Part shown: piece by piece, positions 17,702-26,102 of the stretch
How positions within the stretch are numbered: position 1 is the first letter of the stretch
Layout: each line of letters begins with the position of its first letter
From: Sphingomonas sp. Root241
GTDB lineage: Bacteria > Pseudomonadota > Alphaproteobacteria > Sphingomonadales > Sphingomonadaceae
DNA length: 64,000 nucleotides
Direction of reading: 5' to 3'
Assembly (NCBI RefSeq): GCF_001428865.1
Contig: NZ_LMIV01000001.1
Location: 2,169,997 to 2,233,996 of the forward strand
The notes under the pieces: model-generated
What the model saw: the letters and a program-made list of their open reading frames with translations, nothing else
What the model was told of the DNA's origin: nothing
Databases searched by the model: none
Made by a program: the position numbers and the translations under genes

Positions 17702-19450
17702 CTAGGAACGCTCGAGCTCGGCGCGCGTGCGTGCGCTGCGCGCCTTCAGCAGGTCATGCCGCGACAGGATGCCGATGACCTTGCCGCTGGTCTCGTCGAC
17801 GATCGGGATCCGCCCTACTCCGGTCGCCACCATGAGGTCCGCCACCGCACCGATAGGCGACTTGGGCGCGGCAAAAGGCTGCGAAGAGTCGGATAGCGCG
17901 TCGACCAGGCTGGTCTCGTGCAGATCGCCTTCGAGCCGCCAGCGCAGCGCATCCGAGCGCGAGACGAGACCCAGCAGCCGGCCGGCCGGGTCGACGACGG
18001 GATAGCTGCGATGGGTTGCGCCTTCGGTAAACCAGGCAATGACGGCACGGATCGGCATATCTCCGGGCAAGGTCTCCGGCGCAGGTGTCATCAGCTGCTC
18101 TGCCTGCAGGAAATCGAGCGGGTCGACCGAATATTCCTGCAGGATGTGGCGACCACGCCGCGCGATTTTCTCCGTCAGGATCGAACGCCGCATGAGCAAT
18201 ACGCTGATCCCATATGCCCCCGCGGAGGCTGCAATCGTCGCGGGGAGTGCGTCGAAACGCCCGCTAAGCTCGAGGGCGAAGATCGCTCCGGTGAGCGGCG
18301 CCCGCATCGCGCCGCTCAGGATTCCGGCCATGCCAAGCAACGCCCAGAAGCCGACCGGCCCAGGCAGAAACTGTCCGAGCAGGGCGCCCAGCGCGCCGCC
18401 GAGAATAAGCAGCGGCGCCAGCACACCGCCCGAGGTGCCCGAGCCGAGAGCCACCAGCCATACGACGGCCTTGAGCGTGAGCAGCGCGAGCACCAGCCGC
18501 AGGCCGAACGCCCCGTCCAGCAGCGCCTGAATGTTCGCATAGCCCGCACCGAGCACGCGTGGGTCAAACAGGCCGCCAAGCCCGACCACGACGGCACCGA
18601 CAGCCGGCCACCACATCCAGTGCACCGGCAGACGGTGGAACATATCCTCCACGCGGTAGAGGAGCGACGACAGCAACACAGCCTCCAGGCCGATGATCAA
18701 ACCCACCGCCAAGGCGATGGCATCCATGCCAACTCCCGGGACGATCGCCCCGGTAAACGGAAATAACGGACCTGTGCCGAGCAGGAACGGACGGATGCTG
18801 TGAGAAACGAGCACTGCGACGACGACAGGAAGGAAGCTGCGCGGCTTCCACTCGAACAGCAGCACTTCGACGGCGAGAAGAATCGCCGCCAGCGGGGTTC
18901 CGAAGACCCCAGTCATCCCTGCCGCCGCACCCGCGACCAGAAGCGTCTTGCGCTCCGCAGCGCTCAATTTGAAGCATTGCGCCAGCAGCGAGCCGATTGC
19001 TCCACCCGTCATGATGATCGGACCCTCGGCGCCGAAGGGCCCACCGCTTCCTATCGAAATCGCCGACGACAGCGGCTTGAGAATGGCCACCTTGAGCGAG
19101 AGGCGGCTCTCGCCGTAGAGGATTGCCTCGATGGCTTCGGGGATCCCGTGCCCCCGGATCTTTTCCGAGCCGAAGCGCGCCATCAGTCCCACGATGAGGC
19201 TGCCGATCACGGGGATTGCTACGGTCGCCAGCCCCACATGGGCTGCGGTGATCTCCGCTGGCGCCAACGACAGCCGGGCGAACCAGAAGAGATTCGTCGC
19301 CAGCGCGATGAGGCCCATGAGCGCCCATGCGCCGAGTGCCGCGCCCGCCCCTATCACGATCGCCCCGCCTGACAGCGGCACCAGGCGCCAGTCCGCGCTA
19401 TGATCCGCCAGCCGGCGGAGGCCGGCCGCGTGCGTAAGATGCTCGGGCAT
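17702..19450 (-). CDS. ClC-family chloride channel/transporter with tandem CBS domains
   Basis: About 582 residues. Multiple membrane segments carry the ClC selectivity motifs: RGHGIPE (99-105) and GSGGPFGAEGP (134-144) with the gating glutamate at 142, later GSGTSGGVLAPLLILGGA. Two CBS domains fill the C-terminal 130 residues (LMTPAPETLPGDMPIRAVIA and VGRIPIVDETSGKVIGILSR). The enzyme moves chloride, perhaps in exchange for protons. ATG 19450 was chosen; an ATG at 19486 would abut the operator and leave no leader, and the longer open frame upstream overlaps marR and is not coding. A TATAAT box on the minus strand at 19507-19502 overlaps the MarR-type palindrome, so this gene is probably repressed by the divergent MarR protein. 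Confidence 0.9.
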   Translation of the reverse strand: MPEHLTHAAGLRRLADHSADWRLVPLSGGAIVIGAGAALGAWALMGLIALATNLFWFARLSLAPAEITAAHVGLATVAIPVIGSLIVGLMARFGSEKIRGHGIPEAIEAILYGESRLSLKVAILKPLSSAISIGSGGPFGAEGPIIMTGGAIGSLLAQCFKLSAAERKTLLVAGAAAGMTGVFGTPLAAILLAVEVLLFEWKPRSFLPVVVAVLVSHSIRPFLLGTGPLFPFTGAIVPGVGMDAIALAVGLIIGLEAVLLSSLLYRVEDMFHRLPVHWMWWPAVGAVVVGLGGLFDPRVLGAGYANIQALLDGAFGLRLVLALLTLKAVVWLVALGSGTSGGVLAPLLILGGALGALLGQFLPGPVGFWALLGMAGILSGAMRAPLTGAIFALELSGRFDALPATIAASAGAYGISVLLMRRSILTEKIARRGRHILQEYSVDPLDFLQAEQLMTPAPETLPGDMPIRAVIAWFTEGATHRSYPVVDPAGRLLGLVSRSDALRWRLEGDLHETSLVDALSDSSQPFAAPKSPIGAVADLMVATGVGRIPIVDETSGKVIGILSRHDLLKARSARTRAELERS

Positions 19451-19486
19451 GAAAACTCGGTTACACAGGCTGTCGAGCGAGCCCAT

Positions 19487-19503
19487 ATATCGCACTACGA
19501 TAT
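19487..19503. promoter_or_regulatory. MarR-type operator between the ClC channel and marR genes
   Basis: ATATCG-CACTA-CGATAT, a perfect 6-base inverted repeat with a 5-base spacer, overlapping a TATAAT box on the minus strand. The core TATCG-N5-CGATA recurs in the larger palindrome at 19942-19976. It lies between two divergent starts, as expected for an autoregulated MarR protein. Confidence 0.65.
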
Positions 19504-19525
19504 TATACAACCAGGAGAACAGTGC

Positions 19526-19936
19526 GTGGCTGCGAAAAAGATGCTCACCGATGAAGACTATGCCGCGCTTGCCGATTTCCGTCATGCGCTGCGGCAATTT
19601 CTTGCCTTCAGCGAAGCGCGCGCGGCGGAGTCCGGCCTGACCCCGCAGCAGCACCAGGCGCTGCTGGCGATCCGCGGCGCCGGAAACCGGCCCGTATCGA
19701 TCGGCTACATCGCCGATCGGCTGATCTTGAAGCCCCACAGCGCGACGGGGCTGCTCAACCGGCTCGAGAGCCTGGGACTGGTGGTCCGGGAGGCGTCGCA
19801 GCAGGACCGCCGACAGGCATTGCTGCGGCTCACGCCCGCGGCACAGGCGGTGCTCGAGCAGCTTTCGGCGACGCACCGGGAGGAAGTCGTACGGCTCCGG
19901 CCAATGCTGGAGACCTTGATCGACCGCGTGCGCTAG
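19526..19936 (+). CDS. MarR-family transcriptional regulator
   Basis: 136 residues from GTG 19526, with AGGAGAA six bases upstream. The winged helix-turn-helix is clear: GLTPQQHQALLAIRG, SIGYIADRLILKPHSATGLL, then RLESLGLVVREASQQDRRQA with the D-R wing motif typical of MarR. MarR dimers bind palindromes and are usually released by small molecules or oxidation. Palindromes of one type lie just before this gene and just after it, so it probably regulates itself, the ClC channel and the membrane protein at 19991. Confidence 0.87.
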   Translation: MAAKKMLTDEDYAALADFRHALRQFLAFSEARAAESGLTPQQHQALLAIRGAGNRPVSIGYIADRLILKPHSATGLLNRLESLGLVVREASQQDRRQALLRLTPAAQAVLEQLSATHREEVVRLRPMLETLIDRVR

Positions 19937-19941
19937 GTTGA

Positions 19942-19976
19942 TTGCGAACTGTATCGTATTGCGATATAGTTCGCAA
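19942..19976. promoter_or_regulatory. Large near-perfect palindrome before the small membrane protein gene
   Basis: TTGCGAACTGTATCG (19942-19956), spacer TATTG, CGATATAGTTCGCAA (19962-19976): 15-base arms with one mismatch. The inner TATCG-N5-CGATA matches the palindrome at 19487. TTGCGA (19942-19947) and TATAGT (19965-19970) with 17 bases between them could be a promoter buried inside it. No T-run follows, so an operator is more likely than a terminator. Confidence 0.65.
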
Positions 19977-19990
19977 AGGGAGTTGGCGTC

Positions 19991-20290
19991 ATGCACACGA
20001 TCCTCGTCATGCTAGGGTCCATCGCGTTGGTGGCAGGCGCGCTCGCGGGAGCGGCGGCGCTTTGCTGGCTGCTGTGGCACTTGTGCCGTTATCTGCACCA
20101 TCCCGAATGGTCCGCTCTCCTGATCCTGTTGCTGGTGCTCCTGGCCCTCACCGGACATCTTCCGCGGAGCGGATTGTTGAACATGGCGCTTGCGTTCGCG
20201 CTTGCAGCCACGGTGCCGTTATGGATCGCCGGCAGGAACTGGTGCAGGCGCTGGTCGGGTTCCGAACCTGTTGCGGAAGCGGGGTCGTGA
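19991..20290 (+). CDS. Small membrane protein, 99 residues
   Basis: ATG 19991 has GGGAG upstream. Three hydrophobic stretches (about residues 5-28, 40-57 and 63-80) suggest an inner-membrane protein; the C-terminal tail is charged. No family recognised. The start lies 15 bases after the large palindrome, so expression is probably tied to the MarR protein encoded just upstream, together with the ClC channel. Confidence 0.6.
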   Translation: MHTILVMLGSIALVAGALAGAAALCWLLWHLCRYLHHPEWSALLILLLVLLALTGHLPRSGLLNMALAFALAATVPLWIAGRNWCRRWSGSEPVAEAGS

Positions 20291-20543
20291 ATGCGCCGCA
20301 AGCACTTGTTGGACTTCGACTGGACGAGCGCCTCTAAGGCATTGGGCCCATCGGATTTCCAACGCATTTGAAGCGGCCTATCGGCGCAACGTCTTTTCGA
20401 CCGGCGCCGATGCTGATGAACGAATGGGCCGAGTTTCTTTTGGCCTAAGCTCATATCGACCGCTTCTGGGCTGTAAGCGGCCGGACTGCTTTCAGGTATG
20501 GAATGCAGGAAGCGGACAGCGTCCGGCTTCGAGCGATATCAAT

Positions 20544-20573
20544 CCCCCGGGCGGCGTACGCGCCGCCCGGGGG
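20544..20573 (-). terminator. Strong hairpin after the autotransporter gene
   Basis: A perfect 13-bp stem (CCCCCGGGCGGCG and its complement) with a TACG tetraloop, 43 bases beyond the autotransporter stop. No clear T-run on the minus strand, so it may need Rho or act by stem strength. The rest of the 325-base gap from 20291 shows no gene. Confidence 0.55.
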
Positions 20574-20615
20574 CCGGACAGGTTCAGGAACGGACCTGCC
20601 CGCCGGTGCCGATCG

Positions 20616-23600
20616 TCAGAAGACGATCTTGAGGCCTCCGGTGATTGCGTGATCGGCGGTGCCGGATCCCAGAACGCCGTCATAGCCGACACTCAACGTG
20701 GCGCTGGAGGAGAGCCGGAACCGTGCCTCCGCATTGAACACGCCTGCATCCTTCGAGCTGGTCGTACCGAGAACGGTGAACGGCGTACCGCCGGCAAAGG
20801 CATGGCGGCCGACCGGTTCCAGATCGCCCCAGCCGTGACGCCAACCCACGGTACCGCGCAACGACAAGGGACCGGCCGGGCTCGTCTCGAAGCGGGCGCC
20901 AAGCGTCGAAGCCATGGTCTTCTCGCTGATCGCTGCGCCCGACAATGCCGCCGGACCACCGGCTTCGGTGAATGCATCGGTCTTGGCGCGAATGGCGGTC
21001 AGGCCCGCGAACGGCTCGATATAACCGCCACCCAGCGGCACCCGATAGCCGGCCTCGACGAAGCCCTGCAGGACCGATCCGTCATAGTCGGCGGTCGGCG
21101 ATGCGCTGAACCCCTGGAACGCGATGCGGCGCGTCGTCTCGGTGGAAGTGCGAGCATAACCGACACCGCCCCGCAGGCCGAACCCGCCGAAGCGCGCTCC
21201 GGCATAGACCATCCCGTGGATGCCCTTGATCGAGCCGCTGCTATCGCGGCCGCTAACCCGGAGCTTCGTGTCGGTCCAGCCGGCAGCGATGCCGATCGTC
21301 ACCGGCCCTACGTTGCGATCCAACCCGATCACGCCGCCCTTGGTATCGCGATCGAGTTCGGCAGCGTTGTAATCGCCGTCGCTGACGCCCGAGGTGCTGA
21401 AGAGACGCCCCCATAGCGCGCCTCCCGTCTCGCCATCGGCGAGGCGGTCCAGCACGGCATTCCGGACCAGCCGGCTGTCCTCGACCATCGCGTTGCGCGC
21501 GGACGGATGGATCTCGCCGGAAAGCTGGTCGAAGGCAGCCTGCGCCGCGGCGTCGGTCGGCAGCAACAGCAGCGCGTCCTTTACCGGATTGCCGTCGGGC
21601 AAGCTGTCGGCGCCACCTGCCGCAGCCTTCTGGTTCGGAGTGATTCCCGCACCCGCCAATGCCTTGAGCTGGACGAATTCGATGAATGCGCTCGTCGGCG
21701 TGTAGCCGTCGCGCAGCCCGGCAAAGGCAGTCAACAGCTGGTCCTCGAAGAGGAACTGGCCGGTCAACCCACCGTCCGCCTGGACCACGACATGCTTGCC
21801 ATGCAGCACGAGCGGCTGCGTCGTGACGGCCTGCAACCTGCTGCCCGCCTCGATCTGGACCGTCCCGGTGGTGCGGAAGCTGTCCGCGCCGGTCGCCCCG
21901 GCTATGTCCACCGCCAGCGCCGAACCATTGGCGAAGACAGTGGCCGCCGAAGTCTGGACGACATCGCCGACGCCGCCGTCCTGAAGCCTGAGCACGCCGC
22001 TGTTCTGGAAGCGCTCGAGCCCCTGCCAGACGGTCGTTTCCGCGGTCGCCGCCAACACGCCACCCAGGATGGTGCCAGTCGTGGCATTGAACAACGTATC
22101 GTCAAGCGTCGCGAAGTTGCTGGTGCCGCCGGTGCTCCGCCAGTTGCCAGCGTTGATCAGCAGGCTGCTGTCGCCGGCGATCTCGACCGTGCCGAGCAGG
22201 GTGCCGGCATTGCCGATGCCGACCGATCCTCCGCTCGCGCTGATCGCCCTCGCGGATCCCAACCCCGAGGTGTTGCGAATGGTGCCGTTGTTGACGATCA
22301 CCACGCCCTGATTTCCATCAGAAAAGGCCTCGACGCCGTTGTTGTTGCCCTGCGCCACCCCGTTCACGGTGATGCGGGTATCGCCGAGACCGAAATTGAT
22401 CGCCGAGATGCCGCTGAGGCCGCCGGACGCGTTGCCCGATTCCACGGTGATGTCACTCGAGTTGCCGCCGGCGAAGACGAGGATGCCGGCCTGACCTTGC
22501 GCGGCGACGGTTCCGGTGGAGATCACGCGGGTCTCGCCAGTGCCCAAATTTTCGGCCTTGATGGCGTTGCCGGCCGCCTGGACGTCGGTGGCACGGATCG
22601 TCAAATCGGTCGTGGTCTGGCCGCTCTGGGCGAGGATACCGTATTCGCCCCCGGTTACCGGCCCTGTCGTCCGGATGGCGGTCGCACCGATGCCCTGATT
22701 GTCCACACGGATGCCGCCGAGGCCGCCCGACACGCTCGCGGCGAGCACGGTGATGTCGCCCGCATTTCCCAGGCCGACGGCGGCGATGCCGACATCCTCC
22801 TGGGCGGTAACGGCCCCGGTTGCGACGACGGTGGTTGCGCCGCTGCCGAAATTGACAGCGGTAATGCCGAAGCCGCCGCTCTGGACATCGGCCGCGTGGA
22901 TCGTCAGCCCAGTCGAGCCTGCCTCATTCGCGGCGCGAATGCCGTAAGTGCCGCCGGTAACGAGCCCGGTCGCGGTGATCGAAGTCGTGCCGATCCCCTG
23001 GTTTCTCGAGAGAATGCCGTGGAAGCCGCCCGATGCGGTCCCGGCTTCGATTGCGATGTCGCCGGCATTTGTCCCGGCGAACGTGCGGATGCCCGCCCCG
23101 CTTCCACCCGTGGCGGTCCCGGCAATCACGGTCGTTTTGCCGCTGCCGAAATTCTCCACGCCGATGCCCTCGTCGCCGCCCTGGACCGCGCTCGCACGTA
23201 CCGTCAGATCGGTCGCGCCCACGCCATTGCGGGCATAGATGCCGGACTCTCCCCCCGAGACGGGCCCGGTGGTGGCGATGAAGGTATCGCCGCTGCCGTC
23301 ATTTCGGGTGTCGATGCCGCTGGCGCCACCCTGCACGCTCACGGCAGAGATGCGGATATCGGTCGATCCGGTACCACCGACGATCGAGATGCCCGCGCCA
23401 TTACCCGCTTCGCCGGTGACGATACCCGTTGCGCTGACGCTGGCGGAACCGAGCCCGAAATTGGTGACGGTGACGCCGGACGATCCAGTCACATCGACTA
23501 CATCGACGATTACGTCCTGCGCGGAAGTACCGGCCTTGACCGCAATCCCGTCAAAGGCTTGGCCAGTGACGTTGCCGCTGGCCCGGACCGTGGTTGCGCC

Positions 23601-25892
23601 CGTCCCGTCATTGTTCACCTGGATCCCGAACAGGGCGCCCTCCGCATTATGGACGTCCACCAACGCGTCCGTCGCAGTGGCATTGTTCTCGATCCGAACG
23701 GCATCGCCGGAGAAACCTACGACATTGCCGGTCGAGACGATGCTGGTCGATCCGGTGCCGCCGCTGGTTGCGCCGATTCCATAGGTGCCGGCGACGTCGA
23801 CTGCTGTGATCGAGATATTCCCGGCGTTGGTGCCGGTCACCGCCCTGATGCCGAAGCCGGTCGCCGCTGCGACCGGGCCGGTTGCGACGATATTCGTGTC
23901 GCCCGTCCCGAAATTGGTGGTCCGGATGCCGGCAGTCTGCCCGTTCACTGCGTTGGCGCGAAGGTCGATGTCGGTGGAATTGACGCTGGCCTCGACCGAG
24001 ATGCCGGCTTCGCTCAGCCCGGTGACGGTTCCGGTCGCCTCGATGCTGGCGAACCCGCTTGCCATGTTGAAGACTTCGATGCCCGTGGTGCCGCCCGTCG
24101 CCTCACCAATAGCGACATTGACCGCGCTGACCGCCTCCTCGGCATAGACCCGCACGGCGGCCTTGGTCTGACCGGTCACCTTGTCGGCGATCACGGTCAT
24201 CGTCCCCAGCCCGTCACTTTCGGCGACGATGCCATAACCGGTCGCCTGAACCTCAACTGCGCGCAGAAAGAGGTCCGTCGTCAGGCCCTCGCGGTTCTGC
24301 GCGAGGATGCCGTAATTGAAGGCGCCAGCATCGCCCCCCACAACGAGGCCGGTGACGGCGATGAAGGTCTCACCAGTGCCTTCGTTGAGGGTGCGGATGC
24401 CGAAATTGCCGCCGCTCACGTTGACGGCGGTGACCCGGAGATCGGTCGATCCCGTGCCGATATTGACTGCGATGCCGGTACCAAGCGTGGCGACGACGTT
24501 GCCGGTGGCGTTCACGCTGGCGAGCCCGGCGCCCTGGTGATCCAGGAGGATGCCGCTGGAATTGCTCGTCACATCGACCGCATCGACCGAAGCACTCTGG
24601 CTCGCGGCGGTCGTCGTGACGAAGATGCCGGTCGTTGCTCCGCTCACGGTGCCGCTCGATCGCACCATGGTGTCGCCCGATCCGAGATTCTCGACGCGGA
24701 TGCCCCTTTGCGCACCCTCCACATCGTGCGCATCGACCAGCACGTCGGTGGTGGCGATATCGCCGAGGACGTTGATCCCTTCATCGCCGAAACCGCTGAC
24801 CTTGCCGGTCGTGACGACCGTGGTGGTGCCGACGCCGCTATTATAGGTGCGAATGCCCGAAAAACCGGTCACGTCGGTGGCGGTGATCGACAGGTCGCCG
24901 ATGAGCCCCTGGCTGGACGCGAAGATGCCGTTCTCGCTCGCGCCGGTCACCAGTCCGGTCGCGACTATGGACAGGTTTCCGCTGCCGAGGCTGCTGGCCG
25001 TGATGCCGCTGGTCGCGCCGTTCACCTGCGCGGCACGAATATCGATTCCGAGCGTGTCGACGCCCGCCGAGACGCGGATGCCGTCGGCGCTCAGCCCGGT
25101 CACGGTTCCGGACGCGTCGACCTTGACCAGATCGGTGCCAGTGCTGTCGACGATGATTCCGAAGGTGCCGCCGGTCACGTCGCCTACGGTCAGGTCGACA
25201 TTGTCGGACGCGTCGCCGGCGGTGATCCGCACCCCCGCGCCGGTGTGGCCGAGTACCGGGTCGGTCGCGGTAACTGTCACGGTTCCGTTCGCGTCGTAGG
25301 ACACCCGGATTCCGTCGTCGCGCGCAGAGACGTCGTCGACGATCAGGCTGAGATCGCCCGCGCCGAACGCGCTGGTCGTGAAGACGCCGTTGCCGGAGAT
25401 ATTCACGATCGAGCCGACCCAGAGGGCGTTGGTGTCACCGCCGCCGGCATTGTCTAGGCGCAATGCGTTCGCGCCGTTGGCGAGGATATTGCCGTTCGAG
25501 AATATCGAGAGTTCGCCGGCCGACAGACCGCTGCTCCCGGTCGTCGAGAAGCGCACGCCCGCACCGGTCAAATCGGGCGATCCTTCGAAGCTGATCAGCC
25601 CGTCTCCGGTGACCTGCAGCGCGAGGCCGTTGCCGTTGTTGCTGGTGTCGACTTCGAAGCCGGGATTGGTGATCACCTTCGCATCGTCGGCGGTGATGAC
25701 CTGCGGCACATTGGTCTGCCCGGAGCAGGTGAAATTGTTCGGCGGGCCTTCGACGCATTGTGCAAAGGCGGGCGACGTGAGTGCCGCGAGGCTGGCCGAA
25801 GCGGCCAGCGCCGCCAGCCGGGACATCTTCCGACGATGCGCGCAGTTGCGACGTGATCCGGGAGGGGCGAGATTCGAGATCTGTGCGTTCAT
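20616..25892 (-). CDS. Giant autotransporter with about 20 passenger repeats
   Basis: 1,758 residues from ATG 25892 (an inner ATG at residue 23 is an alternative). A signal peptide (SRLAALAASASLAALTSPAF, cut after AFAQ) is followed by a passenger of about 1,450 residues that is rich in G, T, V, A and nearly free of cysteine and tryptophan, as in beta-helical adhesins. Residues about 180-1190 are about 20 degenerate repeats of 50 residues. The last 280 residues form an autotransporter beta-barrel (ALWGRLFSTSGVSDGDYNAA to the final GGLKIVF). It should be displayed or released at the cell surface (type V secretion). It is divergent from an XRE-type regulator gene. No protease motif was seen in the passenger. 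Confidence 0.9.
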   Translation of the reverse strand: MNAQISNLAPPGSRRNCAHRRKMSRLAALAASASLAALTSPAFAQCVEGPPNNFTCSGQTNVPQVITADDAKVITNPGFEVDTSNNGNGLALQVTGDGLISFEGSPDLTGAGVRFSTTGSSGLSAGELSIFSNGNILANGANALRLDNAGGGDTNALWVGSIVNISGNGVFTTSAFGAGDLSLIVDDVSARDDGIRVSYDANGTVTVTATDPVLGHTGAGVRITAGDASDNVDLTVGDVTGGTFGIIVDSTGTDLVKVDASGTVTGLSADGIRVSAGVDTLGIDIRAAQVNGATSGITASSLGSGNLSIVATGLVTGASENGIFASSQGLIGDLSITATDVTGFSGIRTYNSGVGTTTVVTTGKVSGFGDEGINVLGDIATTDVLVDAHDVEGAQRGIRVENLGSGDTMVRSSGTVSGATTGIFVTTTAASQSASVDAVDVTSNSSGILLDHQGAGLASVNATGNVVATLGTGIAVNIGTGSTDLRVTAVNVSGGNFGIRTLNEGTGETFIAVTGLVVGGDAGAFNYGILAQNREGLTTDLFLRAVEVQATGYGIVAESDGLGTMTVIADKVTGQTKAAVRVYAEEAVSAVNVAIGEATGGTTGIEVFNMASGFASIEATGTVTGLSEAGISVEASVNSTDIDLRANAVNGQTAGIRTTNFGTGDTNIVATGPVAAATGFGIRAVTGTNAGNISITAVDVAGTYGIGATSGGTGSTSIVSTGNVVGFSGDAVRIENNATATDALVDVHNAEGALFGIQVNNDGTGATTVRASGNVTGQAFDGIAVKAGTSAQDVIVDVVDVTGSSGVTVTNFGLGSASVSATGIVTGEAGNGAGISIVGGTGSTDIRISAVSVQGGASGIDTRNDGSGDTFIATTGPVSGGESGIYARNGVGATDLTVRASAVQGGDEGIGVENFGSGKTTVIAGTATGGSGAGIRTFAGTNAGDIAIEAGTASGGFHGILSRNQGIGTTSITATGLVTGGTYGIRAANEAGSTGLTIHAADVQSGGFGITAVNFGSGATTVVATGAVTAQEDVGIAAVGLGNAGDITVLAASVSGGLGGIRVDNQGIGATAIRTTGPVTGGEYGILAQSGQTTTDLTIRATDVQAAGNAIKAENLGTGETRVISTGTVAAQGQAGILVFAGGNSSDITVESGNASGGLSGISAINFGLGDTRITVNGVAQGNNNGVEAFSDGNQGVVIVNNGTIRNTSGLGSARAISASGGSVGIGNAGTLLGTVEIAGDSSLLINAGNWRSTGGTSNFATLDDTLFNATTGTILGGVLAATAETTVWQGLERFQNSGVLRLQDGGVGDVVQTSAATVFANGSALAVDIAGATGADSFRTTGTVQIEAGSRLQAVTTQPLVLHGKHVVVQADGGLTGQFLFEDQLLTAFAGLRDGYTPTSAFIEFVQLKALAGAGITPNQKAAAGGADSLPDGNPVKDALLLLPTDAAAQAAFDQLSGEIHPSARNAMVEDSRLVRNAVLDRLADGETGGALWGRLFSTSGVSDGDYNAAELDRDTKGGVIGLDRNVGPVTIGIAAGWTDTKLRVSGRDSSGSIKGIHGMVYAGARFGGFGLRGGVGYARTSTETTRRIAFQGFSASPTADYDGSVLQGFVEAGYRVPLGGGYIEPFAGLTAIRAKTDAFTEAGGPAALSGAAISEKTMASTLGARFETSPAGPLSLRGTVGWRHGWGDLEPVGRHAFAGGTPFTVLGTTSSKDAGVFNAEARFRLSSSATLSVGYDGVLGSGTADHAITGGLKIVF
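22308..25355 (-). repeat. Tandem array of about twenty 150-base coding repeats
   Basis: Each unit of about 50 residues follows the pattern D-hydrophobic-x-hydrophobic-x-A-x-x-V-x-G-G, GI, then N-x-G-x-G-x-T, then A-T-G-x-V-x-G, then GI. Units 2-8 resemble units 9-15 in order, a second-level period of seven units, and units 14-19 also resemble each other in pairs. DNA copies have diverged, so the array is old. Confidence 0.8.
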
Positions 25893-26042
25893 GATGCGGG
25901 TTCCACTGTTCCTGATTGGCGCCCGGCGCGACCGGCCAACATCCACGGGGGGTCGATGCGGCAGCCGAAGGCGGGCCGGGGCTCGATGGGACAGGGGTGG
26001 CCATGCGTTCAGTTGCACCGGCCGTCGGCGAACGCTGCTCCG

Positions 26043-26062
26043 AAATGCAACGGGTTGCATTT
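26043..26062. promoter_or_regulatory. 20-bp perfect palindrome in the autotransporter/regulator promoter region
   Basis: AAATGCAAC-GG-GTTGCATTT: 9-base arms with a 2-base centre, 41 bases before the XRE-type regulator and 151 bases before the autotransporter start. It is the strongest dyad in the 210-base divergent region and a good candidate for the regulator's own site. Confidence 0.6.
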
Positions 26063-26102
26063 GAACCGGCGACCGGTCAGGTTCGGGATCGCAGGGGGGG
26101 CG

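Noticed and set aside
19450..19996. Upstream extension of the ClC frame to 19996
   Set aside because: It runs across the opposite-strand marR gene and its operator; the extra 180 residues lack membrane character.
21507..25457. A long open frame (over 1,300 codons) on the plus strand opposite the autotransporter
   Set aside because: It is the shadow of a GC-rich repetitive gene: the composition is arginine/aspartate/glycine-rich and there is no ribosome site. The minus-strand gene has signal peptide and beta-barrel.
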